This document shows positions 32,598-44,619 of a DNA stretch of 64,000 nucleotides, piece by piece (the stretch's first letter is position 1; every line of letters begins with the position of its first letter). A model generated the notes under the pieces. The model saw only the letters and a list, made by a program, of their open reading frames with translations. It did not search any database and had not been told where the DNA came from. The DNA comes from Phytophthora hibernalis (Eukaryota > Oomycota > Peronosporomycetes > Peronosporales > Peronosporaceae). The position numbers and the translations under genes are program-made. Where the stretch lies: assembly GCA_012656075.1 (NCBI GenBank), contig JAAKBF010000171.1:558001-622000 (forward strand), written 5' to 3'.

Positions 32598-32750
32598 GCG
32601 GCATCTCCAACCCGTTTGTAACTGTTGAAAGGGAGGCTTCGACGTTTAGAAAATACTTGAGTCGTTCTGAAGGACAACCAACACCAAATAATTCGCAATA
32701 GCATCTTCGTGCACATTTCATAGACTTTGCTTACCAATTCGCTTGCTCTC

Positions 32751-34130
32751 TTACGACTTCGGGGGTCCGAAACCGCATTCAGTGAGAAAGTGCTTCGTGT
32801 CATCTCGAATAGTGAAGCCGGAACGTAGATTACACTGGATGCTTGTGTCTAAAGACACAATATGGTGATACCAATACGACGGCAGATACAAAACTTCGCC
32901 GGCAGTGAGCGCAACCTCGGCTGCAGGACAATTACGAGCATTTTCTGGAAGAGCACTTGTGTCCGACCAATTAAACGAAGTGTGTCGTTGAGACTGGCCT
33001 TTGGTCATCAAACCCTGGCACTTGCAGGAACTTGGCGGCGAAATCACGTATCTCTTGGTTCCACGGATCATGGAAATATGGTTAAGCCCGCCGTCAAAAT
33101 GGCCCTCTGCTATGATGCCTCGCATTCCGAAACGACAGCGCATGCCGCGCTCCTTGGCTACAGCTGTGTCGCGAACAAACAGGTCCCCGAATCGAACATC
33201 ATGTTTGGTGTCCAGCGGGCTCAGGAACTGCAGCTCATTGTAAATAAAAGTGGCTCCCTTGTAAAAATCGTTCTTCTTGAGCATGAGGTAGTAATACTCA
33301 TGGGGCTCACCGGCCTCCTCAAGCGGCTTGACGTCGTTCACAGCCTTCACAAACTGCGGGTACGTCATCCAACGAGACTCGTAGGGGTCCTGTTCACCTG
33401 CAATCTGCTTGCTCTTAAGGTAGTACATAAAGTGACTGTCGTTAGCCACGTGCACCTTGTACAGCGCCTTCGGATCCAGCTGCTGCGCCAGGTACTCGTC
33501 CGTCCACCGCTCCTTGGCCTCCGTAAGCTCCGGTATCTCGTACGCTACAAACGGCACCTCCATCTCCCGAAACATCTGAGCCAGGCGGAACTCGTACTAC
33601 AAAAAGGTAAAACTTCGTTAGTCTCTCTCCACCAACCAAACAAACTTATCCACTCACCGGGTCCGAAACATTAAAATGGCAAATGCTGTCGAAGATGTCA
33701 CTCGGCACCTGATCGGTCTTTTCCGCTTTCCAATTGTCGAACAGCGCAGCGGACGGGAACAATTGTGGGTAAGCGTTGCAGCCTTCGTCCGCGCTCAAAT
33801 CGCACTGGTACCGTAGCGACGGTAGGTCACATTGAATTTGTTATTGGCCCCGTTCGGGTACCGGTTCGGCAGTGGGCGCTGCAACTTTTGTCCTTTTAAA
33901 ATCACGGTATTGTCGGTCGGCCCCCAACGCAGAGCGTTCGCGTCACCGCTGGCGTGGAATTTCAAGCGGAGATTTGACAGTTGCGACGATGGAGAGAGCC
34001 ACCACCACCCAAGAGTGAAAAGACCCACAGCGAGCAGCAGGAGGACCCCGCGGCATTGGCCCTGACGCAGTTGCCACAGGCCGCGGCGGAGCAAAGCGGA
34101 CGCCCGGACTTGAGCGGAAGACTTGGCCAT
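32751..34130 (-). CDS. Membrane-anchored JmjC-like (cupin) dioxygenase, two exons
   Basis: Exon 1 is 34130-33658 and exon 2 is 33596-32751. The intron has GTGAGT and TTTTTGTAG ends. The product is about 439 residues after restoring one base near 33815-33825, where reading passes from FNVTYRRYG to QCDLSADEGCN. Residues 1-45 carry a basic segment and one hydrophobic helix (GVLLLLAVGLFTLGWWWL), predicting a type II membrane or signal-anchored protein. The cupin/JmjC core contains the iron ligands HFD in IIAEGHFDGGLNHI and a distal His in LPSYWYHHIV, with RGTKRYVISPP between. This fits an Fe(II)/2-oxoglutarate hydroxylase rather than a chromatin demethylase. The substrate is unknown. Confidence 0.8.
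33597..33657 (-). other. Intron of the JmjC-like gene (61 bp)
   Basis: The reverse strand begins GTGAGTGG and ends TTTTTGTAG. Splicing joins NVSDP to YEFRLAQMF in frame, with codons intact on both sides. Size and borders are typical of oomycete introns. Confidence 0.8.
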
Positions 34131-34351
34131 CAGTTGAGTCGAGAGGAAAATGATAAATGCGATTGACGTGTGAAAAACAAGAAAAGATGTGTGTAAGTGG
34201 TGTAAGGTGTGAAGTGATCCCATCCATCGTTATCAAGTTTAAAACTTGCGATGGTTGCATAGCAACAGCTTACAAGTAGGATTTGACCCGGTGTTGACTA
34301 TTATTATCCAAAGTTGAGTATTATTTCCTCGACTCATTCACCTGGACTGGC

Positions 34352-35507
34352 ATGGCATCAGCAGAGCAAGCTGCAAGTACTGACGATACAAGTGAGACCA
34401 ACCCGCATAGTCCATGGTGGAGACGACTTGAGGAGAAATGGGACCGGATCCAAGTCGGTCGCCAGGGCTCGTACTCTGTTGAACGTCTTCAGAGTCTGGA
34501 CGCCTACTGCAAGACAACATCGCGAACTCGAGTGTTTCTGGTCTGCCTCCTTACTCCGCTACCTGCGTTGAGTACTGGGAACTACGAGAAGTCAGAGCAC
34601 ACGCGCAAAATTTGCTTCAGCTACTCGATGCTCGGAAAGGGTATCACATCAGATCCCACGGACGCAGCAGCAAAGCAGAACCTACCGATTTGCCAGCAAT
34701 GCTTATTTATATGATGCAGAACCCTGTCGGCTTTGGTGTCGGGGGTTGAAAGGTGCACGACTGTGGGGGTGTCCACCCAGCTCACTTGCAAGAGATCCAG
34801 ACGGGCTTCTTCAAGTGCTCGACTCATCGGGCGCTTTTAGCCAGCTGAATCAACCTCCAAACCGAATCGGTAATGAAGGCTTTCGACAAAATATCTGTAT
34901 ATGCTTGAAATCTCGAGTCATGCAACGTGCGGTGGTTGCACCAACACCGAAAGCTGCCGCAAATATCTCGATCTCAGTACGCCAAGAAGCTTCACAGCAA
35001 AAATCAACTGATAAAGGCAACAGAAACAACAGCGACGACACGATATCGAGGAAAATTGTTTTGCAGGGTCTTCAACTGCTCTTTCATTGTGAATACCTTG
35101 CGCTGGTTGAATACGTCGAGTACTCGTTTTTGTGATCTTCAAGTCAACACTCGAGCAACTGCCAAACATCGCGTATTACCCCGAAGGTGCAGGCAACTGG
35201 CGTGCGAACGTGTTGTTGCTTGTGGCCTTGGAGTTTGTTTCTTTGCTTCTTTTCAACGCTCTGTTGAAACGCAAATTCTCATTTTCCCCAATTTATCAGC
35301 TCGCTTTCGTGCTCGAAACGGAGATTTACCCCGCACAGGCGATTCTCTTCGTCGGCCTTATTGCTGTGCTGCAGTATGAACTTCAGCATTTCGGTTAGTG
35401 TTTCTCCTCTCTCACAGTTTGAAACCCGGGCCATAACATTTTTTGTTTTCGGTCGTTCAGGTGCCGACTTTACTTTTCGCTTTGACTGGCTCAAGGACAA
35501 AGAATAA
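34352..35507 (+). pseudogene. Internally deleted multi-span membrane protein gene
   Basis: The start (34352-34590) encodes WWRRLEEKWDRIQVGRQGSY and LDAYCKTTSRTRVFLVCLLT, the N-terminus of a large membrane protein family that I associate with Phytophthora hypothetical proteins. The end (35040-35507) encodes LQLLFHCEYLALVEYVE, PNIAYYPEGAGNWRANVLLL and FSPIYQLAFVLETEIYPAQA, plus a final exon ADFTFRFDWL. That exon follows an intron at 35394-35460 (GTTAGTG...CGTTCAG). The middle, which should hold most of the membrane segments, is replaced by about 450 bases of unrelated or shifted frames. This is a real lesion, not a single-base error. Confidence 0.65.
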
Positions 35508-35931
35508 TCTGTAGCGAATATGCTTGCAAGATGCTTCTTACGTGCGACAGGAACGACCAGCACTCACCAATCGATATCTCTTTGCTGTGGACAACCAATC
35601 TTCCGCATGCCCTAGATCGTGAGAATTTTGTTTGCTCGACACTAATGCCCCCGTGATCATCGGTACATGTAACGGAAAGTCCCGTTTGTGCAACAGATTG
35701 CATCATTGCAGCACTACAACGTCATCCTGAAAACTGAAGCAAACGACTGGTAGGCACCCAGTTAAGAGCAAATTGCCACCATCAACACCAGCTTTCGTAG
35801 GTGCTGCATAATCAAGATCTCCAGCACCTCACGAGTCAAAGACCTTCACAAGTTGTGATTCACAATCACAATGTGAAGTTGTTAATCGCAACTCGCTCGA
35901 CAGCAACAACACTTTCCAATTTGCTTCCAAG
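35508..35931. other. No gene recognised; upstream region of the ABC transporter
   Basis: Mostly non-coding. It must contain the promoter of the PDR transporter that starts at 35932. I see no clear initiator consensus. Confidence 0.4.
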
Positions 35932-38900
35932 ATGGAAGACGCTAGTGTTGAGCCTGAGTTTGGCCAACACAACTTTGCCCCGGCAAAGAAAAAACCACTA
36001 CGGAAGCCCAAGTTTTCTACGAGTCCGTCGCCAACAAGCTCGAGACAGCATTTGGGCGGACGCAACAACATCTCGAAGTGCGGTTCTCGAATCTGTCGGT
36101 GTCTTGCAAGGTGACTACACAGCAGTCGCAACACCAAGACGGCCCGGAGCTACCGACAATTTGGAACACGCTCAAGCATGCGGCCGAAACCCTCGTGTCA
36201 GCAAGGAAGAAGGAACAACGTGGCATACTCAAGGAAGTGAATGGCGTGCTACGTCCCGGGTCCATGACGTTGGTTCTTGGACAGCCAGGGTCAGGAAAAT
36301 CGACGCTGCTCAAGGCGTTGAGTGGACGATTGCGTGCGGACGGAGACTGTGTCAACATCACGGGCGAGATATCCTACAACGGAGAGCTCCAGGAACACAT
36401 TGCTAAGCAACTTCCACAGCTTGCAGCTTACACGCCCCAAAACGACCAGCACTTCCCGCTCCTATCAGTGCAGGAGACCTTGTCATTTGCGCACGCGTTT
36501 AGTGGTGGTGGTGGAAACGATGCTATACTGCTCGGGCAAGATGCAGGTCACAGCAGCCGACAAGCACTCAAATCTGCGCTCGACATGTTTGAAAACTACC
36601 CTGAAGTCATCAAGGAGCAGCTAGGATTGCAAAATTGTTGGAACACGCTTGTCGGGGACAACATGGTGCGTGGAGTATCGGGCGGAGAGAAGAAGCGCGT
36701 CACGACGGGTGAGATGGTGCTTGGCATGCAGTGTGCTGTGTTCATGGACGAAATCAGCACTGGTCTCGACAGCGCTGCGACCTTCGACATCATCAGTTCA
36801 CAGCGTACTATCGCGCGGACGATGGGCAAGATCATGGTCATTTCCTGTTGCAGCCACCACCGGACGTCTTCACACTCTTTGACGACATTATTCTCCTGAA
36901 CGAAGGAGACGTGATGTATTATGGACCATGTGAACGAGTTGTGGAGTACTTCCGCGAATTAGGTCTTCACTGCCCTTCGAATCGGGACGTGGCTGACTTC
37001 TTACTTGATCTTGGGACTCCTCAACAGTACGTCTACGAGGTTTCACGTGGCAGTGGTGCTCTGCGCTCCCTCGTCAAACAAGCGAGTACGCGGAGGCGTT
37101 TCGAAGCTCGGACATTCATCGAGGTATCATCACGGCGTTAGAAGTGACCGCTATCCAAGAAAACCTGACTGAGTGGAGCAAACACGCCAAGTCAATTCCT
37201 GAGTTTCAGCGTTCCGTGTGGACAAATATGCTCACGCTGTCGCTGCGGCAGCTCATGCTTCTCACGCGCGATGTGAATACGATTCGTAGTCGCATTGTGC
37301 TCGTTCTGGTGTCGGCTTTTGTCTCCTCGACCGCCTTCATGAACGTGGATCCAACAAACGTAGCGTTGGTACTAGGCGTGATCTTCATGTCTGGAATGTT
37401 TCCGCTCTTCGAGCAGACATCTCAGCTATCCATGTTCATGAGCATGCGCGAGATATTTTACAAACAGCGGTCTGCAAACTTTTTCCAGACATTGGCGTAC
37501 GTCCTCGCGAACGTCATCAGTCAGGTGCCGATGGCGCTACCTGAGAGCTTCATCTTTGGCGCTTTCATGTATTGGATCGCTGGAATAGAGGCAAACGTTG
37601 GCATCTTCATTGTGTACGAGCTGATCATCTTTCTCACTGTGATGGCAGCCGTTCTCATTTTCTTCTTCGTTACCACGATTTCTCCAAACATCTACATCGC
37701 CAATCCGCTGACGTTGGGGATTCTACAAGTTGTGTTGGTATTCGCGGGGTTTATTGTCACGAGAAGTCAGATCCCCGACTACCTCATCTGGCTGTACTGG
37801 ATCGACCCCATGGCATGGACGTTCCGTGCAATCGCCGTGAACCAGTACCGATCTGCAACATTTGATGTCTGCACGTACGAAGAAGTCAACTACTGCGAAC
37901 AGTTTGGCAAGACCATGGGGAGTACTACCTGAGCGTATACGATATCCCTTCCGAGAAAGAGTGGGTGGTGTTTGGAATTGTTTATCTTCTCGGGCTAATC
38001 GTCCTCTTCACAGGGCTCAGCTATCTCGCGCTCGAGTATAAGCGATATGAAGGTGACTTTAGAGCTGTTCGGCCTTCGGCAACCAACACCGATGACCAAT
38101 ACCAACTCGTTTCCACTCCCAAACACGTTACCCGGGCTCCAGTATCCGGCAAACGCGATAGTGCTGTGATTGAAGTCGAGAGACACTTGAAAGCATTTGT
38201 ACCTGTTACGGTTGCGTTCAAAGAATTGTGGTACTCTGTTCCGAACCCGAGCAGTCCGGCGGAAACGATCGACTTGCTGAAAGGGATTAGCGGGGTAGCA
38301 CGACCAGGGACCATCACTGCACTAATGGGATCATCGGGCGCCGGCAAGACTACCCTCATGGATGTGATCGCAGGCCGCAAAAACACTGGGTCCATTCAAG
38401 GCAAGATCCTGCTAAACGGCCACGAAGCAACGAAGCTCGCAATTCGGAGATGCACAGGATACTGTGAGCAGACGGATATTCATTCAGAGACTGCAACCTT
38501 CCGCGAGGCACTCACCTTCAGCGCATTCCTTCGCCAAGGTAGTGACACGTCTGAGACGGCAAAACTCGACTCTGTGAGTGAGATCATTGACTTGCTGGAC
38601 CTACACAACATTGCTGATCACATGGTGCGCGGGAGTTCTTTGGAGCAGTTAAAAGATTGACAATTGGCGTGGAGCTGGCGGCCCAACCTAGTGTCTTGTT
38701 TCTCGATGAGCCGACAAGCGGACTGGATGCGCGGTTCGCCAGGATTATCATGAACGGGATCCGCAAGGTTGCGGACTCTGGTCGCACGATCATCTGCACT
38801 ATTCACCAACCGTCCTACGAAGTGTTCTCCGTCTTCGACAACTTGCTCTTGCTCAAGCGAGGTGGTGAGACTGTGTTTTTCGGTGATCTTGGCGAATACT

Positions 38901-40063
38901 GCCAGGCACTGGTAAGCTACTTTGAAGCCATTCCTTCTGTGCAATCGCTGCCTGCAGAGTACAACCCTGCCACGTGGATGCTCGAATGCATCGGCGCTGG
39001 AGTCAACATCACGTCGTCTGAAGGCGGAGGCGTGGATTTCGTTCAATGTTTCAAGGAAAGCCCCCTCAAAGCTCAACTTGACGCGACTTTAGACGAAGAA
39101 GGCGTCGGATGTGCATCCCTAGATATGTCGCCCCTCGAATTCCGTCGGAAGCGTGCGGCATCGTCCAAAGACCAATTCAAGTTCCTGCTCCGACGCTTTT
39201 TCAACATGTACTGGCGCTCACCTGCACACAACATCACCATTCTCGGTGTGGCCACCGGCAGTGCTCTCGTACTGGGACTTGTCGGCGTCGGTTTGTCCAC
39301 GAGCTCGTACCAGGGAATATGCTCCGGTCTCGGCATCATCTTCGTTGCGTTCATGTTCCAAGGGTTCGTGTCCTTCAACAGTGCGATCCCGTTCGCTTTC
39401 GACGACCGCGCAGCCTTCTACCGTGAGCAATCTGCGCACACTTACAGCGCGCGGTGGTACTTTGCGGCTGGAACACTGGTGGAGGTCCCGTACGTCTTCG
39501 TGAAAGGTCTCATCATCTCGGCGCTACTCTTTCTCTTCATGGGGTTCACGGGCTTTGGGACGTTCATCTTGTTCTGGCTCGCCATGTCGTTGTCTATCTT
39601 AGCGGACGTATACACGGGGCAGTTTCTAGCGTTTGCCCTGCCGAACGTCATCATGGCGTCGCTCACTGGGTCTGTCGTGTCGACGGTCTTCTTCCTGTTC
39701 GTCGGATTCAATCCGCCTGGCAGCTCCGTGTCTGCCGGCTATCAGTGGCTGTACACGATCACCCCGCAGCGATACGCCATGTCGATCTTGGCCACGCTCG
39801 TGTACGGCGACTGCTCCACGACCCCAGAAGTCGATTCTGCAACGGGAAACTACCTGAACGTGGGTCCTGAAATCGGTTGCCAACCACTGGAGGACGCCCC
39901 CGTCTCCATCGGGAACGTGACAGTGCAGATGCTGCTGGAAGACGTGTACAACATGAACCATGACGACATTGCGCGCAACTTCGGGGCGCTTGTGGTCTTC
40001 ATCGTCGCAGTGCGAGTGCTGGGTCTGTTGGCGCTGCAGTTCCTGAACCACCAGAAGCGGTAG
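35932..40063 (+). CDS. PDR-type (ABCG) full transporter (reads through five single-base shifts)
   Basis: From the ATG at 35932 the protein is about 1378 residues, a normal length, if single bases are restored near 35989-35994, 36841-36846, 37068-37070, 37917-37920 and 38651-38654. Conserved reading continues across every one. The order is NBD1-TMD1-NBD2-TMD2. NBD1: Walker A GQPGSGKSTLL, signature VSGGEKKR, Walker B AVFMDEIS. NBD2: Walker A GSSGAGKTTLM, LTIGVEL at the degenerate signature, Walker B VLFLDEPTSGLD. TMD1 lies at about 37200-38050, TMD2 at 39190-40040, with a Cys-rich extracellular loop before the last helix. Unequal signatures are typical of PDR pumps. It would export hydrophobic compounds across the plasma membrane. 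No introns are evident. Confidence 0.85.
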
Positions 40064-40187
40064 ATAGCTGCACTTCAACTTCGAAGTCACTAAACTGAAT
40101 ATCCACTTCAACTTGCTGTCAAAGTCACTAAACTGAGTAATTGGTGTGGCAAACGCAACATCCAACTGTCTTTTGGCTGATGGCCAG

Positions 40188-40202
40188 CCATTTCAGCAAA
40201 TT
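40188..40202 (+). promoter_or_regulatory. Initiator-like element close to the UTP11 start
   Basis: CCATTTCAGCAAATT approximates the oomycete Inr/FPR consensus with one extra base. It lies only 8 bases before the ATG, implying a very short leader. Only about 150 bases separate this gene from the transporter stop. Confidence 0.35.
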
Positions 40203-40210
40203 AAAGCAAT

Positions 40211-40963
40211 ATGTCGTCGCTGCGCAACGTGGTGAAGCGGCGCGAGCACAAGGAACGCGGGCAGCTGCGCGAGCGGCGGAAGCTGGGGCTGCTGGAGAAG
40301 CACAAGGACTATGTGAAGCGCGCGCGCGACTACAACCGCAAGCAGAAGCGACTGCAGACGCTGCAGCTCAAGGCGGCGCTGCGCAACCCGGACGAGTTCT
40401 ACCACAAGATGGCGCAGACGCCCACGGACAAGGGCGTGCACACGTCCACGCACAACCACCTGCAGCAGCTGGACTCGGAAGCGCTGCGTTCACTCAAGAC
40501 GCAGGACCTGGCCTACCTGCATATGAAGCGCGCCGTGGACCTGCGCAAAGCCGAGAAGCTTAACCGCGGATTGCACTTCGTGGACGCCCCCAAGGGCAAC
40601 AGCCACACGGTGTTTGTGGACGACAGTGAACAGGTGGAGGCATTTGACGTGGCTAGTCACTTCGACACGGCCCCCGAGCTCGCAGACAGAGCCTTCAACC
40701 GCATCCGCAAGGCGGAGCTGCAGACCATCACTCTACCCGATCTGGCTGCGAACCCCAAGCAAAAGTACAAGATGCAGGTGGCGAAGGACGCCATGTACAG
40801 AGAACTCAAGGATAGACTGGACCGCGCCAAGAAGATCGGCCAGATGAGCTCAAAACTCGACCTGGAACGCAAAGTGCAGGCCAAGGGCAAGAAAGTCAAG
40901 GTCAAGGACGGAGAGAACGGCATGCCCGCTGTCTACCGCTGGAAGCAGCAGAGACAGAAGTAG
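40211..40963 (+). CDS. UTP11: UTP11, U3 snoRNP (SSU processome) protein
   Basis: Intact, single exon, 250 residues, the expected size. The N-terminus MSSLRNVVKRREHKERGQ and following LGLLEKHKDYVKRARDYNRK match the very conserved start of Utp11. NPDEFYHKMAQTPTDKGVH and TQDLAYLHMKRAVDLRKAEK are family signatures. The C-terminus is Lys-rich and ends MPAVYRWKQQRQK. It acts in the nucleolus in early cleavage of pre-18S rRNA. Its intact frame, next to several frame-shifted neighbours, fits strong conservation plus luck with homopolymers. Confidence 0.95.
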   Translation: MSSLRNVVKRREHKERGQLRERRKLGLLEKHKDYVKRARDYNRKQKRLQTLQLKAALRNPDEFYHKMAQTPTDKGVHTSTHNHLQQLDSEALRSLKTQDLAYLHMKRAVDLRKAEKLNRGLHFVDAPKGNSHTVFVDDSEQVEAFDVASHFDTAPELADRAFNRIRKAELQTITLPDLAANPKQKYKMQVAKDAMYRELKDRLDRAKKIGQMSSKLDLERKVQAKGKKVKVKDGENGMPAVYRWKQQRQK

Positions 40964-41040
40964 AGGACGTGGACGGTGAAGTACTGCTGTTGATTTCATA
41001 CATGCTTGGTTTGGGATTTTTGTTTTTGTTGCTGTTGAAG

Positions 41041-44000
41041 TTAGGCTGCTGGAGAGTGTTGGGTGGATCGGCGACGAGGAACGTGGTGGTGGCCGTACGC
41101 CTTGCGGATTTGTGATAGAAGAAGCAGGATGATGGCTCGGTCGCCGGCGTAGATGGCATTCGCACGGCGCAGCAGGTGCAGCGGCATTGTCTGAGCACAT
41201 GCAGCAGTTGTGTTAGAGGGTTGAAGCTGAAAAGGTGGATGCAACATTGCGACCTACTACTAGTACTACGTACTTTTTCTGCTGGAGAATTGCCAACGCT
41301 TTCGAGATGTTGTGTAGTGCACTAGCTTTGCTAAGCTCGTTCTTGCCTGATGGACGTGTAATACCTGGGATGGTACGCATGAACTCTACTTTTTCAACGA
41401 TGCAGCACAGCAACACTCCCGACTGGAACTTCGTCAGTTTTGACAATGGATCCTGTATATATCAAAGCAGATGTAAGTGCAAGCGTCACGAGAAGCAGCT
41501 TACAAGACCGTGTCGTACATGAAAAGAGGAGGCTTTCTTGAGATGGATCCCCAAACGTTTCAGCCACACCAAAATCTCTTCTACTGAAGCTTGTGATGGC
41601 ATCAAGTTCTGTTCTCCGTGAGCTTTAAGCTTTTTGATCGGCGAAGGCATTTCGGAGATACCATCGTTAGCCTGAGTTGGTGATTTCACTGTGTTTGGGT
41701 AAGCTGAAATCGGAGAAACCACTGCAGCTGTGTCGGTGTGCATGGTGCTCCAAGTTCCACACTCACCTGATAATTCCCCAATTGCTATACGTGGAGCCAT
41801 TTTGTCCGCTTCCTGACCAGAACGTGAGATTACACCCTGTGCGTGAGCCGGAAAGATGTCATCCATGTTTTGATACTTCTCTTCGTTCTCATTGTGGCGC
41901 GGAGCTAGAACGGAATCAACGGCAGCGCTATAGACCGGACTGGAAAAGGGTGCTCTTGGTACTGGAAACAAATCGTCGTCGTCATGATCGCCACTTGGGT
42001 CGTTCTCGCTCCATGCGAGGCGACGAGCAAAGCTATCATGAAGTTTAACTTGAAATGGCGCTTTCACATCAACCTTCCGTTTTTCCTGATCGGCCAAGGC
42101 AATGGCTGGGATATTAAACAGCAGCGGAGAAGATTCCATTGGGGTCGATGCTACAACTGTTGCTTCAGCTACTGCCGCACGAGTTCCGTGGAGACCTTTT
42201 GGTGAACGCTTGCCACCCTCACTAGGTTCTTGGACACATATATTACGACTGGCCTGCCAAAGGTGCCACAAAATCCCGTAGTTGATCTGTCGGTCTCCAA
42301 TGAGAACAGCTTGTTCGGCTGATGAAGTCAAGTAGCACGACGGAATTTTCTCTTGAGGGAAATCGCCAAGTCTTTCAAATGCTGTTGAAATATTTTCTCT
42401 GCATGTACATGTACACGTATCACAGTCATAAAAGTGGTGTTAGCAGGTCCGGAGTCAAAATTGAGTTCGAAGGGGACCAACCTCATGTCACTCAGAGTTC
42501 GAGGACGCTTGAAATACGAGAATGACGTCTTTCGTAGCACTTGATTCAATAGCGAGCTGACACCAATACACGAGAAAGATCTGTTAGCCCTGGAAATTCA
42601 TTTCCCCCAAACAGTGAGCTGAAGTACCAGAGCAAAACACCGTTGCGTATTGGATCTTGCAGCACTTCATGGCCAGAAGACTGCGTGGTAACGGAGCACG
42701 GAGAACGTAAGCATCCTTTTACATGTAGACAGTAGACTCCGCATTATACTTTGGTAATACCTTTTTCATGTCGAATCCAACACGAGTTAACCACTCGTTC
42801 ACAACGCGGATCTGCTCGCTTGTAATGTATGGCATGTTTCTCTTTAATGGGACACATTGTGAAGATATCGCTTCTACTGACGCGGGCTTTTTTCTTCTCA
42901 ACTGAGGTGATTTTGAGTGTTTCGGGCTGTTGGTAGCCCCTCCTTCTGTATTGGCACCGGCAGTCGTATCTTTCTTTTGATTTGTGTGAGGATGAAGAGT
43001 TTCGGGGTGTGAAATTCCTGCGTGTTGAGTATTCGAGGGAGCAGTAGCATTTGCAAGTCGTTCAACTCGGTTGAAGACTTCATCTAATGCATACCAAATC
43101 GTTTTAGACGGAACTGGTTTTCCTGGACGCTGGAAGTATTCGAATGCGTTCACAGTTTCAGGCGAAACCCCAATGCGATTAAATACAGCAAGGGCTAGTA
43201 CCAGATTGCGTTGTCTCTCTGCAGGTGCCTGAGGGTCTTTCACAGATGAGAGCGCCTCGAAACTCAATTCTTCGTCTTCAGTAACGCTTTGAACAAATTG
43301 CCCTCCGTAGCGTTGAGTGATCGCAGCAGCGATACGGCAAAGCAAAACCCCGCTTGCAAACACTTGTCGAACTTTTCTAGGTGGACTCAGCCTCCACTTC
43401 TCCGTTTGGTTGACGAAAATCTGGTTCAGGGGATCTCAATCTGTAACACAAGCCGAACCCAATTGCATATGCGCAGTGCCACCTCATCATCATTGGAAGG
43501 ACAGCCACTACACTTTCCGTCGAAGAATTGTTCACGAGGTTGATATTTCGCAGTTGGATCCAGCATGCCATACACACGAAGGCCATGGTTGTCGTGAAAA
43601 ATGTCAGTCTGCTTCGATATAATCTTCTTGCTGCTGGTGTTCGTCGAACTTTTTGCTGTGGTGGAAGGTGGGTCGCTGCTTAGTTTTCTCTTAGGCACCG
43701 CTGTTGGTCTCTTTCTACTTCGTTTCGTCTTGTTTAGTACAGATCCTGTTTCCCGGACACTCTTGGAAAACTTTGTAGTGTTCCGTTGCGTGCGGGGCTG
43801 ATGTCGTGAAGATGAATGAACTCGCTTGACCTTACTTTCACTCTCCGCATCCAGCTTCACCTGTGGAGCGTCGTCGCGAGAGTGCAACGAGAGCTTAATC
43901 ATTTCTTGTTGAACTTGTCGACGCTGAAGCGCGTCCCTTTTACTGTCAAATGACTGCTGATCCTTTAAGCGTTGAATACCCAGACGCTTCAAAACAGTAA

Positions 44001-44494
44001 GCACTGCGCAAATTGCATCACTTTGACCTGCCAGAACTTGGGTGACACATTCAGCGTTGTTCACAATGTATATGGCGTCTTCATCTTGGCTTCGGCATGC
44101 ACTTGCAACAAATTGAACAACACGACGGAGCCGCTCCACGGTCTCGCCATTCTCAAACACGCCGTCCCCACAAATTGCCTCTGCATCGCTTGGACCCCGC
44201 TTCAAAGATTGAAAAATACACGACACCAGCATCGAGCGTCAGATTGAGGAGTAAATTGCACCGCTGAGCATATTCAGAGCACAATACCTGCAACCATTGC
44301 ACGATCTCGAGCAGCACGTCGCCGAAGCGCAGGTCTCTCAATTCCTCAACCAACAAGCACTTGGTGAGGGGCAGTGAGTTCACCCAGTGGAGCAGCAACC
44401 GGTCACGCACGCAGTCACCCGCTTCCTCTTCTGCAGTCACAACCATCGATGGCCCTGAAGTCTCATGCATTTGACTAACGCGAGTCATCTTCAT
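41041..44494 (-). CDS. Protein with four calponin-homology-like units, six coding exons
   Basis: Proposed exons, reverse strand: 44494-44288, 44199-42761, 42680-42482, 42399-41504, 41452-41274, 41190-41041. All introns are GT-AG, 51-88 nt. Single-base losses near 43429-43432, about 42560 and 41274-41278 and one extra base at 42360-42363 must be corrected; the total is then an exact 1023 residues. Four CH-like units can be traced. The first has LLLHWVNSLPLTK and FGDVLLEIVQWLQ. The second has ICNWVRLVLQ and FASGVLLCRIAAAI. The third has VNEWLTRVGFDMKK and NGVLLWYFSSLFGG, closing GILWHLWQ. The fourth has ILVWLKRLGIHLKK and FQSGVLLCCIVEKVEF, closing IILLLLSQIRKAYG. Linkers are basic or acidic and disordered. 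CH domains bind actin or microtubules, so a cytoskeletal role is likely. The first intron's AAG acceptor is the weakest part of the model. Confidence 0.65.
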
Positions 44495-44619
44495 CCTCGC
44501 CGTGATCTTGAAGAGTCACAGTTTGAAAACTGCCGCCACTTGCTTGGTCCGGCGTAGCAGGAAACACGACCACAGGCACATCTAAAAGCTGCTCTCAAGC
44601 GCGAGACCGATTTGATGAT

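Noticed and set aside
36078..38660. PDR transporter as two or more separate half-size genes
   Set aside because: The fragments are consecutive pieces of one NBD-TMD-NBD-TMD protein with no duplicated or missing segment. Each junction needs just one base.
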